This document shows, in pieces, positions 16,039 to 24,773 of a DNA stretch of 64,000 nt. Position numbers and translations under genes: made by a program. A model generated the notes under the pieces. The model saw nothing but the letters and a program-made list of their open reading frames with translations. It did not search any database and was not told the origin of the DNA. Position 1 is the first letter of the stretch. Each line of letters starts with the position of its first letter. Where the stretch lies: the NCBI GenBank assembly GCA_023460955.1, contig JAEWOH010000043.1, positions 144,635-208,634 on the forward strand, in the 5' to 3' direction. This stretch comes from Bacillota bacterium. GTDB lineage: Bacteria; Bacillota; Clostridia; Acetivibrionales; DSM-1351.

Positions 16039-16818
16039 CTAGGCCCCCCTTTCATTTGGTACAAAACCCGAAAGACTCAGTATTTTTTTCTCTGCCATAC
16101 CGATTAAGCTGTCAAGGAGCAGTCCTATAATTCCTATGATTAATATGCTGGCCAAAAGCATATCAGCACGTAGATTGTTTCTTGCATCTATTATTAGAAA
16201 GCCAAGACCTGTTTGAGCTCCTACCATTTCTCCTGCAACAAGAAAAACCCAAGCGGTACCAAGTGCAAGATGAAGTCCTGTAGCTATAAAGGGAAATGAG
16301 GAAGGGAGAACTATTTTTGTCAGCATCTGAAACTGATTTAGTCCAAAGTTTTTTGCAACCTTGATATAGGTTTGATCTACTTTCCCAACACCAGAAATTG
16401 TGGTAAGAAGAACCGGGAAAAAGGCTGCAATGAATATTATGACCATTGCAGGAAAATCTCCGATTCCGAACCATAACACAACAAAGGGAAGCCAGGCTAT
16501 GGGAGAAATAGGCCTGATAAGCTGAACAACAGGATTTATGAAATTCCAGACCTTCTTAAACCAGCCAAGAAACATTCCAAGTATTATACCGGAAATTGCT
16601 GCAGCACCGTAACCTATAATAAATCTATAAAGACTATCCTTTATACCTGAGGTTATAGCCCCGGTTTGAAACAACTCTTTAAAACCCTTCAAAACGCTAA
16701 GCGGAGAAGGAAACAGTGATTCATTCCAATTTCCGAAGGTTACAGCTATTTGCCATAAACCAACCAGTATAGTAAAAGATACTATTACATTTAATAATTT
16801 TTTCACCATAGACCTCAC
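16039..16818 (-). CDS. ABC transporter permease (SsuC/TauC-type)
   Basis: 259 residues with six predicted helices and the EAA-type loop (KVAKNFGLNQFQMLTKIVLPSSFPFIATGL). Start either GTG 16818 or ATG 16809; the GTGAGG sequence could be part of the ribosome site, so the exact start is unclear. Located between binding protein and ATPase, with 2-5 bp gaps, clearly one operon. Confidence 0.88.
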   Translation of the reverse strand: MRSMVKKLLNVIVSFTILVGLWQIAVTFGNWNESLFPSPLSVLKGFKELFQTGAITSGIKDSLYRFIIGYGAAAISGIILGMFLGWFKKVWNFINPVVQLIRPISPIAWLPFVVLWFGIGDFPAMVIIFIAAFFPVLLTTISGVGKVDQTYIKVAKNFGLNQFQMLTKIVLPSSFPFIATGLHLALGTAWVFLVAGEMVGAQTGLGFLIIDARNNLRADMLLASILIIGIIGLLLDSLIGMAEKKILSLSGFVPNERGA

Positions 16819-16823
16819 TTTAA

Positions 16824-17840
16824 TTAATTTAATAGGGAAGGATCAACAAAAGCATCAAATGACGGAGGAGTTTTTGAAATACCAAATTCTATAACTTTTT
16901 TACTTAAATCCTCATAGGCTGGCTTGGTTATTACCAGATCATTATAGGATATCCACTTCATGGAAAGATCTAAAACCTTATCGTCAAGCTTGAGATAATT
17001 TTTAGCAATTTCATTTGTCTTTTCCTTGTTTTGTTCAATAAATTTTCCTGCCTCAAGGTAATTTACAGCAACCTTTTTAGCAATCTCCTTATTCTCATTA
17101 ATAAAGTTATCTGTAAATACGAGTGAACAGCAGATTGAATCCTGCCAAAGCTCATTGGATTGATAAAGTACCTTACCTGTGTCAATAGCAACAGATTTAG
17201 CTCCGAAGGGCTCAGCAACCGAATAGCCGTCTATTTGTCCCGAAGCCAGTGCTGCCGGCATTTCCGGAGGAGCGAGCTCAACAACTTTAAGATCATTAGT
17301 TGAGAGCCCTGCATTTTTTAGCATTTGATTCAGAAGGATATTATGTGAGGATTGTCTGTGAGGTATGGCAAAGGTTTTCCCCTTTAAATCCGCAACACTA
17401 TTGATTTTGTTTGAGACTACAACCACATTTCCATCTTTATGGCCCAATGCAACTGCTTTAAGTCCAATTCCTTGTTCCTTAGCCTTCATGGCCAGCTCAA
17501 TCAAAACAGAAGCACCGTCAACATGGCCTGTATTCAGGGCATCCATCAACTCAGGCCAGGAACCGTATTTTATCAGCTGGATTTCATAGTCACTGTCTGC
17601 TTTATTTTGAAGTTCGTTTTCGACAAATACCGGAAGTGCGTGTGTCAAAGGTAAATATGCAATTTTTACAATCTTTTTTGAAGGAGCTGAAGAAGCTTCG
17701 GATGATACGGAGTTTGAGGCGACTGTAGCAGTATCTGAACTGTTTGCGGCTCCGGCTGAAGCAGAACTGCCACAAGCTGTCAGGCCTGTTAAAATGCCAA
17801 GTATAAATACAACTGTAATAAAATTCTTTAAAGTACTCAT
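16824..17840 (-). CDS. ABC transporter substrate-binding lipoprotein (NMT1/SsuA-like)
   Basis: 338 residues; signal peptide with lipobox LTAC and lipidated Cys23, a Ser/Ala-rich linker, then a periplasmic-type fold of the NMT1/THI5/SsuA group (ALNTGHVDGASVLIELAMKAKEQG, VVSNKINSVADLKGKTFAIP, ALASGQIDGYSVAEPFGAKS). Family members bind nitrate, sulfonates, taurine, thiamine precursors or other small molecules; the ligand here is unknown. It sits 46 bp downstream of cooS, so a link to CO dehydrogenase (for example a cofactor or metal-chelate supply) is possible but speculative. Confidence 0.88.
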   Translation of the reverse strand: MSTLKNFITVVFILGILTGLTACGSSASAGAANSSDTATVASNSVSSEASSAPSKKIVKIAYLPLTHALPVFVENELQNKADSDYEIQLIKYGSWPELMDALNTGHVDGASVLIELAMKAKEQGIGLKAVALGHKDGNVVVVSNKINSVADLKGKTFAIPHRQSSHNILLNQMLKNAGLSTNDLKVVELAPPEMPAALASGQIDGYSVAEPFGAKSVAIDTGKVLYQSNELWQDSICCSLVFTDNFINENKEIAKKVAVNYLEAGKFIEQNKEKTNEIAKNYLKLDDKVLDLSMKWISYNDLVITKPAYEDLSKKVIEFGISKTPPSFDAFVDPSLLN

Positions 17841-17886
17841 ATATTAACCTCCAAAATTAAAAATTTAGAATTATATCCGTTTCAAT

Positions 17887-19926
17887 TTAAATTACATTAC
17901 TGTCCCAACCAAGGAGCTTTCTTTGTTCTTTCAGATCTGAAATGATTTGATGTGCCAAATCAATATGATTGACATTAACGACCATACCGGAACCAAGAAT
18001 TTCCTTTGTGCCATTTTTCATAAACTCAGTAACGCTGTCAGAACCGTGGGTGGGAGTATGAACACAGTGATAAGAGTTAACGCCCAGCAACCTGAAACTC
18101 AGTGCCGCACAAATTCCTTTTTCATTAGACCACTCAGGACTTGCAAAAGCATAGGGCATATCCTTTATATCTTTCTCTGCTGATTCCGCCACGACTTTAA
18201 ACAAAGCAGAGGCTCTGGCATTATCAAGACACTCGCCCATATGCCATACCGGAGGAAGGTCACTTAGAAAGCCTCTTAGCCCGGCTCCTGTCTGCTCCAG
18301 AGCTCTTGCAGAGCAATAACCCAATTTCATTAACGGAAAAGAAGCGCATCCATTTGTAAGTATCAAAACATTATTTTTAATTAAAATATCTGCCAATTCT
18401 ACAATTGCCTTTTCATATACGATTCTCGGATTGTTACACCCTACAAGATTGACTATACCAAGTATTTCACCGCGCTTTAAGGCTTCTGCAACAGGCTTGA
18501 TACTGCCAAAATGTTTTATTATGTACTCCTGTGAGAAACCAACCTCAGCCTCAACTTCATATTGAGGTATATGCACAGGCACTTCTCGCCTGTTAACAAA
18601 ACTTTCAATTGCACGATTAAGTATTTTTCGAGCCAGCTCTGAGGCTTGAGACATATTTGAGTGATCATGATCAAACCCGTAATGTTCAGCTCCAGGCAGC
18701 CTGGCAGAGTCACTGGTAGTCACCACAACAGTTTTGAAGCAATTTGCGACTTCCATTATTGACGGAAAAACATCCTGAACATCTGCCACCCATAAATCCA
18801 GCGCACCTGTACCAACTACCAGTTCAGCACCAATTGCATTAGATAGGGGAATTACTCCTCCGTAACGGTACATTGAAGATAAACCGGAACAACAAATACC
18901 ATAAAATCTAATACCATGAGCACCTTTTTCCTTAGCCAGTTCTATGAATTCATCTGTTTTTCCAAGTTTTACAATTTCACTGATAAGTACAGGTGAATGT
19001 CCATGTAAAGCAATATTCACATATCCCTTTTCCAAGGCTCCGGTATTAACCCTTGAGGTGCTTCTATTTGGCAGGCCGAACAGAATATCCATTGCAATTG
19101 CTGAGCCTAAAACACTTGACCATGCGAATGCAACACCGCTTCGGAGCATTTGCTTCATGAGGTTTTTCCAGTCACCGTCGTTACCGGTGCTGGTTCTGTG
19201 CAGGCTTTCAAAAACTTCGTGATAAGGGCTTATGGGAAGAATATCGAGCTGGGACCAGGTGTTAATTCGTTCCTTTGCAGCGAATGCATTAAGAGTTCTA
19301 TGGGGTCCCGGTACAGTTCTGGATAAGTCCTCTAGAAGTATATCTGCCACTTCTCCGGCAAGTTCTTTGATACCCTTATCCTGGGTATTCAGACCAAAGG
19401 CCTTGGCAACAGCAGCCAGCTTTGCTTCTCCATCAATTGAAATGTTAATTTTGCCCTCTGCTGCATATTTTAAGGCCAACATGCTTTCCCGGCCTCTAGC
19501 GCCATGAGCAGCAATTCCGGCAACAACACTCCTTAATAGATTACGCGCAACTATAACATCCGCGTCAGCTCCACATACACCTTTAGGACTCCTTTTTGTT
19601 ACTTTGCAGGGGCCCATGGTACAGTTCCTGCAGCAGACTCCTGCCAAACCGAAACTGCATTGGGGCTTCTGTGCATCAAACCTGTCAAAAACAGTCTCGA
19701 TACCGAGCTTATCCATATGTAAAAGCAGATCTCTCACAGCAGGATCGGGAGTTTGCTCAAGAACGTCTTTTTTTGAAGAAAAGGTTTTTTTGTATTCAGA
19801 AACTGCAGCTGTGTAATCATTAAATTCATTGTTCCCATGATGATGTTCACTAGTAGCATGCCCGAATTTTACATGATGGTATCTCACAGTATTTTTTGCT
19901 CCAAAAAGAATCAAACAAGCACTCAC
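17887..19926 (-). CDS. cooS: Anaerobic Ni-Fe carbon monoxide dehydrogenase catalytic subunit
   Basis: Catalyses CO + H2O to CO2 plus two electrons and protons. Cluster motifs are all present: CSFGLAGVCCRNCTMGPC and KGVCGAD for the B/D cubanes, and the C-cluster ligands in ALHGHSP (His), GICCSGLS, ANCFKT, NGCASF, GYCSAR and MGECLDNARA (Cys). At 679 residues it is slightly long; the first about 30 residues (His-rich HATSEHHHGNN) are unusual. GTG 19926 has GAAAGGTGA close by, but TTG or GTG codons slightly downstream are alternatives. No cooC, cooF or acs genes adjoin it, so its electron acceptor is not evident. Located inside the skin element. Confidence 0.93.
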   Translation of the reverse strand: MSACLILFGAKNTVRYHHVKFGHATSEHHHGNNEFNDYTAAVSEYKKTFSSKKDVLEQTPDPAVRDLLLHMDKLGIETVFDRFDAQKPQCSFGLAGVCCRNCTMGPCKVTKRSPKGVCGADADVIVARNLLRSVVAGIAAHGARGRESMLALKYAAEGKINISIDGEAKLAAVAKAFGLNTQDKGIKELAGEVADILLEDLSRTVPGPHRTLNAFAAKERINTWSQLDILPISPYHEVFESLHRTSTGNDGDWKNLMKQMLRSGVAFAWSSVLGSAIAMDILFGLPNRSTSRVNTGALEKGYVNIALHGHSPVLISEIVKLGKTDEFIELAKEKGAHGIRFYGICCSGLSSMYRYGGVIPLSNAIGAELVVGTGALDLWVADVQDVFPSIMEVANCFKTVVVTTSDSARLPGAEHYGFDHDHSNMSQASELARKILNRAIESFVNRREVPVHIPQYEVEAEVGFSQEYIIKHFGSIKPVAEALKRGEILGIVNLVGCNNPRIVYEKAIVELADILIKNNVLILTNGCASFPLMKLGYCSARALEQTGAGLRGFLSDLPPVWHMGECLDNARASALFKVVAESAEKDIKDMPYAFASPEWSNEKGICAALSFRLLGVNSYHCVHTPTHGSDSVTEFMKNGTKEILGSGMVVNVNHIDLAHQIISDLKEQRKLLGWDSNVI

Positions 19927-20109
19927 CTTTCATAGTATAGTATACTTATAAAAATAGTATGTTTTAAATTATAATGAAAATGGCTATAGGTGTCAATGAA
20001 AATATAAAAGTATTCATATAAAATTAGTATGAATATTAGAAAAATGAATTTGTACTAGCTGCAAACTCATATATATCAGGCAGGAGACTTTTGGTGGGAG
20101 ATATAAAAG

Positions 20110-20295
20110 ATGTCTCAAAAATATATCCTTAAAGTAAACTACCCTGTCACTTCCGAAGAAATAGAGCTGCTTAAAAAACAATTAGGCATTGAATATTTAA
20201 AACTGGTTAAAGCATATCTTGAAAAGCTTGATATTGGAAAAGACCAAAAAAAAGAAATTGCCTTAATGATTGGGACCGGAATAAAAATTAATTAA
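20110..20295 (+). CDS. Small protein (61 aa) before the skin recombinase, candidate directionality factor
   Basis: Starts with ATG 10 nt after GGTGGGAG. The product is rich in Lys/Glu and predicted helical (SEEIELLKKQLGIEYLKLVKAYLEKL). It precedes the recombinase by 143 bp in the same direction. A small skin-encoded directionality factor is known in Clostridioides difficile; whether this is an equivalent is inference from size and position only. No family recognised. Confidence 0.6.
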   Translation: MSQKYILKVNYPVTSEEIELLKKQLGIEYLKLVKAYLEKLDIGKDQKKEIALMIGTGIKIN

Positions 20296-20388
20296 GAAAA
20301 GGCAAGGGTAAAACGACAACTGATCATAAAAGTTAACAAAGACGCAAAATACGAGATCTCCAACAAAAATTAAAGTAATAATATATAT

Positions 20389-20435
20389 AAAACCCCAATA
20401 TTACTAGAGTATAAGCTTGTAATATCGAGGGTTTT
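20389..20435 (+). promoter_or_regulatory. Hairpin covering the recombinase ribosome-binding site
   Basis: AAAACCCCAATATTAC (20389-20404) pairs with GTAATATCGAGGGTTTT (20419-20435) with one small bulge. The 3' arm contains GAGGG (20427-20431), the ribosome site of the recombinase starting at 20439. Folding would block translation, or act as a weak terminator given the T run, keeping the enzyme low. Confidence 0.6.
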
Positions 20436-20438
20436 TAT

Positions 20439-22070
20439 ATGAAGGCAGCAATTTATTCGAGAAAAAGTAAATTCACAGGAAAAGGTGATAGTGTAGAAAA
20501 TCAGATACAAATGTGCAAAGAGCATGCTATCAAGTTTTTTAACTGCGACGAAGAAGATTTTCTTGTATATGAAGATGAAGGCTTTTCAGGCGGAAACACT
20601 GACAGGCCAAGATTTCAGCAGATGCTTAAGGATGCAAGGAAAAAAATGTTTGATACAATTATTTGTTATCGGCTCGACCGTGTAAGCAGGAATGTATCAG
20701 ATTTCTCCCAGCTCATTGACAAACTTGAAAAGTGGGGGGTTGGCTTTATATCAGTAAAGGAGCAGTTTGACACAACAAAACCGATGGGAAGAGCAATGAT
20801 GTATATTGCGTCAGTATTTTCTCAACTGGAAAGGGAGACCATAGCTGAAAGGATTAAAGACAACATGCTCCAGCTTTCAAAAACCGGAAGATGGCTTGGT
20901 GGTACGACTCCAACCGGTTATAAATCTGAAATGGTGTCGGGCCGCGAAGCGAATGGCCGCGAGGTCAGGTGCTTCAAGCTTGTTGCAGTTCCTGAAGAAA
21001 CCCAAATGGTAAAGCTGCTTTTTGACAAATATATTGAGTTAAAATCAATTACCAGAGTAGAAAAATATCTTGCTAAAAATAATATATACACAAAAAACGG
21101 AGCTGTGTTCGGAAGATTCTCAATTCGCTTCATACTTTCCAATCCTGTATATGTCATAGCTGACCAGAAATTATACAGTTACCTTACCGAGAACAACTAT
21201 GATGTTTATTCCGGGCAAGAAGAATTCAATGGAATTAATGGACTTATGGGCTACAACAGAACCAGACAGAACTCGTCCATTCCGGGTGAGAAGTACCGCG
21301 AAAGTAGTGAATGGATTCTGGCTGTTGGCCTGCACGCCGGAATAGTATCCAGTAGTGTCTGGATAGAGGCACAGGAGCTTCTTGACAGAAACAAGACAAA
21401 AGCTTACAGAAGAGTAAGAAACAATACTGCACTGCTTTCAGGACTTATCAGATGTGCAGGCTGCGGCAGCCTTATGCGGCCGAAAGCAGGCAGGAAGCCT
21501 CACTCAAATGCTGAACAAGCTTATTACTATATTTGCGAGCTGAAGGAAAAGAGCAATAGGGAACAATGCAGTATGGCTAATGCTAACGGAAAAATTATTG
21601 ACGAAATGGTGCTCAGCGAGCTGCAGGAGTTATTTTTAAAATATCCTCCGGTAATTGGGGACGAGGTTTTTACAGATTTAAAAAATTGGTTCAGCAGTGA
21701 TTCCCGTATGGATGAACTGCATTTGCTGGAGGAAAAACTCTTTAATACTGATTACGAAATTAAAAACTTAATAAGAGTTTTATCCCGTGAATCAGATACA
21801 GAGCTTGAAGCTGCTCTTACCGAACAGATAAGAAAGCTTACCGGCCAGAAACAGTCTTATATCAGTTCCATCGAAAATCTTCTTCTAAACAATACTGATA
21901 ATAACTCGTGTCAGTCCCAAGAGGCTTTTATCAACAATATCTACCCGCCTCACATGCTAAACTGGAATAGAATAAATATAGAAAGCAAACGTAACATTAT
22001 TAGAGCATTATTCAAAAGGGTTGAGTGGAACGGAGACAGCCTTGAATTATATTTGAACAGTGTTCAATAA
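20439..22070 (+). CDS. spoIVCA: Serine recombinase of the sigK element (SpoIVCA-like)
   Basis: 543 residues. Resolvase domain with catalytic Ser10 (AIYSRKSKFTGKGDSVENQ), DEGFSGGNTDRPRFQQML, YRLDRVSRNVSDF and the long E helix (ASVFSQLERETIAERI); Recombinase domain begins near RWLGGTTPTGYKSE; zinc ribbon (CAGCGSLM ... YICELK); coiled-coil C-terminal part. Matches SpoIVCA, the enzyme that removes skin to make sigK. Stop codon lies 25 bp from the right-hand AAATG core. It reads in the same direction as sigK. A hairpin hides its ribosome site. Confidence 0.93.
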   Translation: MKAAIYSRKSKFTGKGDSVENQIQMCKEHAIKFFNCDEEDFLVYEDEGFSGGNTDRPRFQQMLKDARKKMFDTIICYRLDRVSRNVSDFSQLIDKLEKWGVGFISVKEQFDTTKPMGRAMMYIASVFSQLERETIAERIKDNMLQLSKTGRWLGGTTPTGYKSEMVSGREANGREVRCFKLVAVPEETQMVKLLFDKYIELKSITRVEKYLAKNNIYTKNGAVFGRFSIRFILSNPVYVIADQKLYSYLTENNYDVYSGQEEFNGINGLMGYNRTRQNSSIPGEKYRESSEWILAVGLHAGIVSSSVWIEAQELLDRNKTKAYRRVRNNTALLSGLIRCAGCGSLMRPKAGRKPHSNAEQAYYYICELKEKSNREQCSMANANGKIIDEMVLSELQELFLKYPPVIGDEVFTDLKNWFSSDSRMDELHLLEEKLFNTDYEIKNLIRVLSRESDTELEAALTEQIRKLTGQKQSYISSIENLLLNNTDNNSCQSQEAFINNIYPPHMLNWNRINIESKRNIIRALFKRVEWNGDSLELYLNSVQ

Positions 22071-22094
22071 ATCTTTCCGTTGTGTTGGGATAGC

Positions 22095-22467
22095 AAATGA
22101 GATTCTAATGCAAATCAGAGCGTCCAAGAAAATACAGAATGAAGTTTCACTTCAGGATCCGATCGGAATTGATAAGGAAGGCAACGAAATAACATTAATA
22201 GATCTTATCAGCAATGACTCGGAATCCGTAGTTGATGAAGTAGAACTTAAGATGCAGGTGAAACGATTATACAGCAAAATGAAGGGTACACTTAAAAACA
22301 GGGAAAAGGTTGTATTGGAGTTAAGGTACGGTTTACTAAACGGTACTAGCAAGACTCAGCGTGAGATAGCTAAAATGCTTGGGATTTCAAGGTCCTACGT
22401 ATCCAGGATCGAGAAAAAGGCTATTAAAAAATTAAGTAAAGAATTAAAACCTGAAGGCTGCCATTAA
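22095..22467 (+). CDS. sigK: sigK 3' segment (sigma-K C-terminal half)
   Basis: Encodes sigma regions 3 and 4 of sigma-K: NEILMQIRASKK, VSLQDPIGIDKEGNEITLIDLI, then the region-4 helix-turn-helix TQREIAKMLGISRSYVSRIE. It has no start codon of its own; the frame upstream of 22095 belongs to the element. Joined to the 14811 segment it gives about 236 codons, normal for sigma-K. Followed at once by a strong terminator. Confidence 0.92.
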
Positions 22468-22482
22468 CTGGCAGCCTTTTTA
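22454..22482 (+). terminator. Rho-independent terminator of sigK
   Basis: AAGGCTGCCA/TGGCAGCCTT with a 5-nt loop and a T run; the stem overlaps the last codons of sigK. Confidence 0.9.
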
Positions 22483-22517
22483 CCTTATATGAATAATTAA
22501 AAATTTTTATTGATTAA

Positions 22518-22546
22518 TTGCCTGAGAGATATTAGTGTGCTATAGT
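22518..22546 (+). promoter_or_regulatory. Probable SigA-type promoter for the acyl-CoA synthetase
   Basis: TTGCCT (22518-22523), a 17-bp spacer and TATAGT (22541-22546), 86 bp upstream of the start codon. Confidence 0.5.
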
Positions 22547-22631
22547 TCAATTATAACGAAAGTTAAACCTACAATTTGAAGGCTTATTATAAACAACTAT
22601 AAACACTAACTATTACCAACCGAGGTGCAAT

Positions 22632-24365
22632 ATGAAACAACCCATTTTATATGATGTAAGAAACGTTGAGAATTTAAAGGAACTACTGAACAAAAGTACA
22701 GAATTGTATGGTGATAAGCCTGCATTTTTATTAAATAAAAAAACCTCTGATTCATTAGCCTCTGATTCAATAACCTATAATAGGTTTAAGCAAGATGTTG
22801 ATGCGCTTGGAACTTCTTTACTTGAGCTTGGTTTAAAAAATAAATGTGTTGCCATTATCGGAGAAAATCGGTATGAATGGTGTACTGCTTACATGGCTAT
22901 AACCGGTGGGACAGGTATTGCTGTACCGATAGACAGGGAACTCCATATTTCAGAAATCGAAAATATAATATCCAGGTGCAATGCAGATGCCATAATATAT
23001 TCGAACAAACTGTCTCCGGAAATACAAAAGCTTTCATTAACAGCAACCTCTTTAAAATATTTTATCAATATGGACGCAGAGAAGGACAATGATTTTTATA
23101 TTTCCTTCAATGAACTTGTCCATAGGGGCAGGGAATTAATAGCAGCAGGAAACAAGGGTTTTGTGGATACTGAACTTGATAATAATTCAACGGCAGTTTT
23201 GCTGTTCACTTCAGGCACAACAGGTTTGGCCAAGGGAGTAATGCTTAGTCATAAAAACATATGTTCAAATATTGTTTCTGTCAGATCTACCGTTATGGTT
23301 AACCCTGAAGACACCTCCTTATCTATCCTGCCCATACATCACACTTATGAATGCACCATAGGCTTTCTGGCATTTATATATTCCGGAGCTTCAATCGCTT
23401 TTAATGAAGGTTTAAAGTATATAGCGAAAAATTTAAAAGAAGTTCGACCGACAATTCTTGTTGTTGTACCACTGATTCTGGAAAACCTTTATAAGAAAAT
23501 ATGGGCACAGGCTGCCAAACAAAAATTCGGTAAACTTAAACTTCATTTGGCTATATTTATTACAGCAGTGCTTAATAATATTTTTCATTTGGATATAAGG
23601 AAAAAAGTGTTTAAGCAAATACATGATAATGTGGGAGGAAAGCTAAGGCTTGTTTTGACAGGGGCTGCAGCTATTGATCCAGCTGTTTCCAGAGGTTTTC
23701 GGAAAATGGGGATAAAAGTTCTGCAAGGCTATGGATTGACAGAATGTGCACCGCTGGTTGCAGGTAACAGGGACGAAGAATATAAGGACGGCAGTGTTGG
23801 AAAACCTCTTCCGGGAGTAGAGGTTAAAATAAATAATCCCGACGAAAACGGTATCGGAGAGATTTTGGTAAAAGGCCAGAATGTTATGCAGGGCTATTTT
23901 AAAGATGAAGCTGAAACCAGAAGAAATAAAATTGACGGATGGTTTCATACTGGAGACCTTGGTACTATAGACAAGTCGGGATATGTTTATATAACAGGCA
24001 GAAGTAAAAATATTATTATTACAAACAACGGTAAAAATGTATACCCTGAGGAGCTTGAAGCATCAATTAACAAGAATCCCTGTGTACAGGAATCCTTGGT
24101 TGCGGGGGAAGTGGACCAGGCTACCGGTGAAACACATATTCATGCGCACATTCTGCCAAACCTGGAATATATTAAGGAAAAGTTTAAAGGGCTAAGCTTG
24201 ACCAAGGACGAACTTATGAATCTGTTCAGCGAAATTGTTAAGAATATTAATAAAGATCTTCCTTTGTACAGGAGAATTAGAAAATTCACCCTGCGTGAAA
24301 GTGATTTTGTAAAAACCACTACCAAAAAAATCAAACGCTTCAATCCTGAGAACATAAGTAGGTAG
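22632..24365 (+). CDS. AMP-forming acyl-CoA synthetase (long-chain type)
   Basis: Activates a carboxylic acid with ATP and CoA. 577 residues with the adenylate-forming motifs LLFTSGTTGLAKGVMLSH, GYGLTECAP and GWFHTGDLGTIDKSGYVYITGRSKN, and a terminal Lys-rich segment (TTKKIKR) holding the catalytic Lys of the mobile domain. ATG with CCGAGGTG upstream. Monocistronic by position: own promoter and terminator. Most like FadD-type enzymes, but substrate length is not determined. It could supply CoA thioesters to the HMG-CoA genes further right; no direct evidence. Confidence 0.9.
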   Translation: MKQPILYDVRNVENLKELLNKSTELYGDKPAFLLNKKTSDSLASDSITYNRFKQDVDALGTSLLELGLKNKCVAIIGENRYEWCTAYMAITGGTGIAVPIDRELHISEIENIISRCNADAIIYSNKLSPEIQKLSLTATSLKYFINMDAEKDNDFYISFNELVHRGRELIAAGNKGFVDTELDNNSTAVLLFTSGTTGLAKGVMLSHKNICSNIVSVRSTVMVNPEDTSLSILPIHHTYECTIGFLAFIYSGASIAFNEGLKYIAKNLKEVRPTILVVVPLILENLYKKIWAQAAKQKFGKLKLHLAIFITAVLNNIFHLDIRKKVFKQIHDNVGGKLRLVLTGAAAIDPAVSRGFRKMGIKVLQGYGLTECAPLVAGNRDEEYKDGSVGKPLPGVEVKINNPDENGIGEILVKGQNVMQGYFKDEAETRRNKIDGWFHTGDLGTIDKSGYVYITGRSKNIIITNNGKNVYPEELEASINKNPCVQESLVAGEVDQATGETHIHAHILPNLEYIKEKFKGLSLTKDELMNLFSEIVKNINKDLPLYRRIRKFTLRESDFVKTTTKKIKRFNPENISR

Positions 24366-24403
24366 TGATCTTGTGTCGTCAACATAATAATATATTTATT
24401 TTT

Positions 24404-24442
24404 AATAACCGGATGCCGGAATTTTTTGGGCATCCGGTTATT
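24404..24442 (+). terminator. Rho-independent terminator of the acyl-CoA synthetase
   Basis: 14-bp perfect stem AATAACCGGATGCC/GGCATCCGGTTATT with an 11-nt loop. Confidence 0.85.
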
Positions 24443-24773
24443 TATGCTTCAAACTTTTGTAGACTTCAATAAGGAAATTCCTCAACAATTTGCTAAAAGA
24501 ATCAATTGTCAAATATTAAAAAAGTTATGGAATTCTAAAAATAGTTATGAACTTTTTCAACACAAAAATCTCCTAAAGCATATAGATTAAAATTGATAAC
24601 AGTTTCTTAATGTAGTTTCTGTAACAAATCTGATTTATTAACTATACTCAATTTATAAAACACAATAATAGAATACCCCCACTTATACAGGTGGCGGTAC
24701 CTATTTGTTTTTCAGGCGGTATGCTATACAAGATCAAACCTTTATTAAAAATAACCGTGAAGGAGGAGCCGGA
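24443..24773 (+). promoter_or_regulatory. Upstream region of the catabolic cluster with direct repeats and a hairpin
   Basis: Two AGTTATG repeats (24523-24529 and 24543-24549) lie 20 bp apart, two helical turns, as typical for AraC-family sites. A hairpin TACC-C-CCAC / GTGG-C-GGTA (24674-24699) follows about 75 bp before the cupin gene. A TATACT hexamer is present near 24640, but its -35 is weak. No ORF is supported here. Confidence 0.4.

Larger units (their letters stand above)
15149..22094. mobile_element. skin-type element interrupting sigK, 6.9 kb
   Basis: Bounded by direct repeats AAATG at 15149-15153 and 22095-22099 (6,946 bp apart). Excision joins ..ATA-GAA-AAT-GAG-ATT-CTA.. and rebuilds sigK in frame (A-R-C-I-E-N-E-I-L-M-Q). 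The split site is the same Ile-Glu-Asn-Glu position, with an AATG core, that I recall for the classical Bacillus skin. The circle junction would have imperfect inverted arms centred on AA within GCA-AA-TGC (14 of 19 positions match). Cargo: ABC importer, cooS, a 61-aa ORF and a SpoIVCA-like recombinase. Confidence 0.88.

Noticed and set aside
16163..16474. Alternative-frame ORF inside the skin permease gene
   Set aside because: Low-complexity Ser/Asn/Cys-rich product typical of out-of-frame translation.
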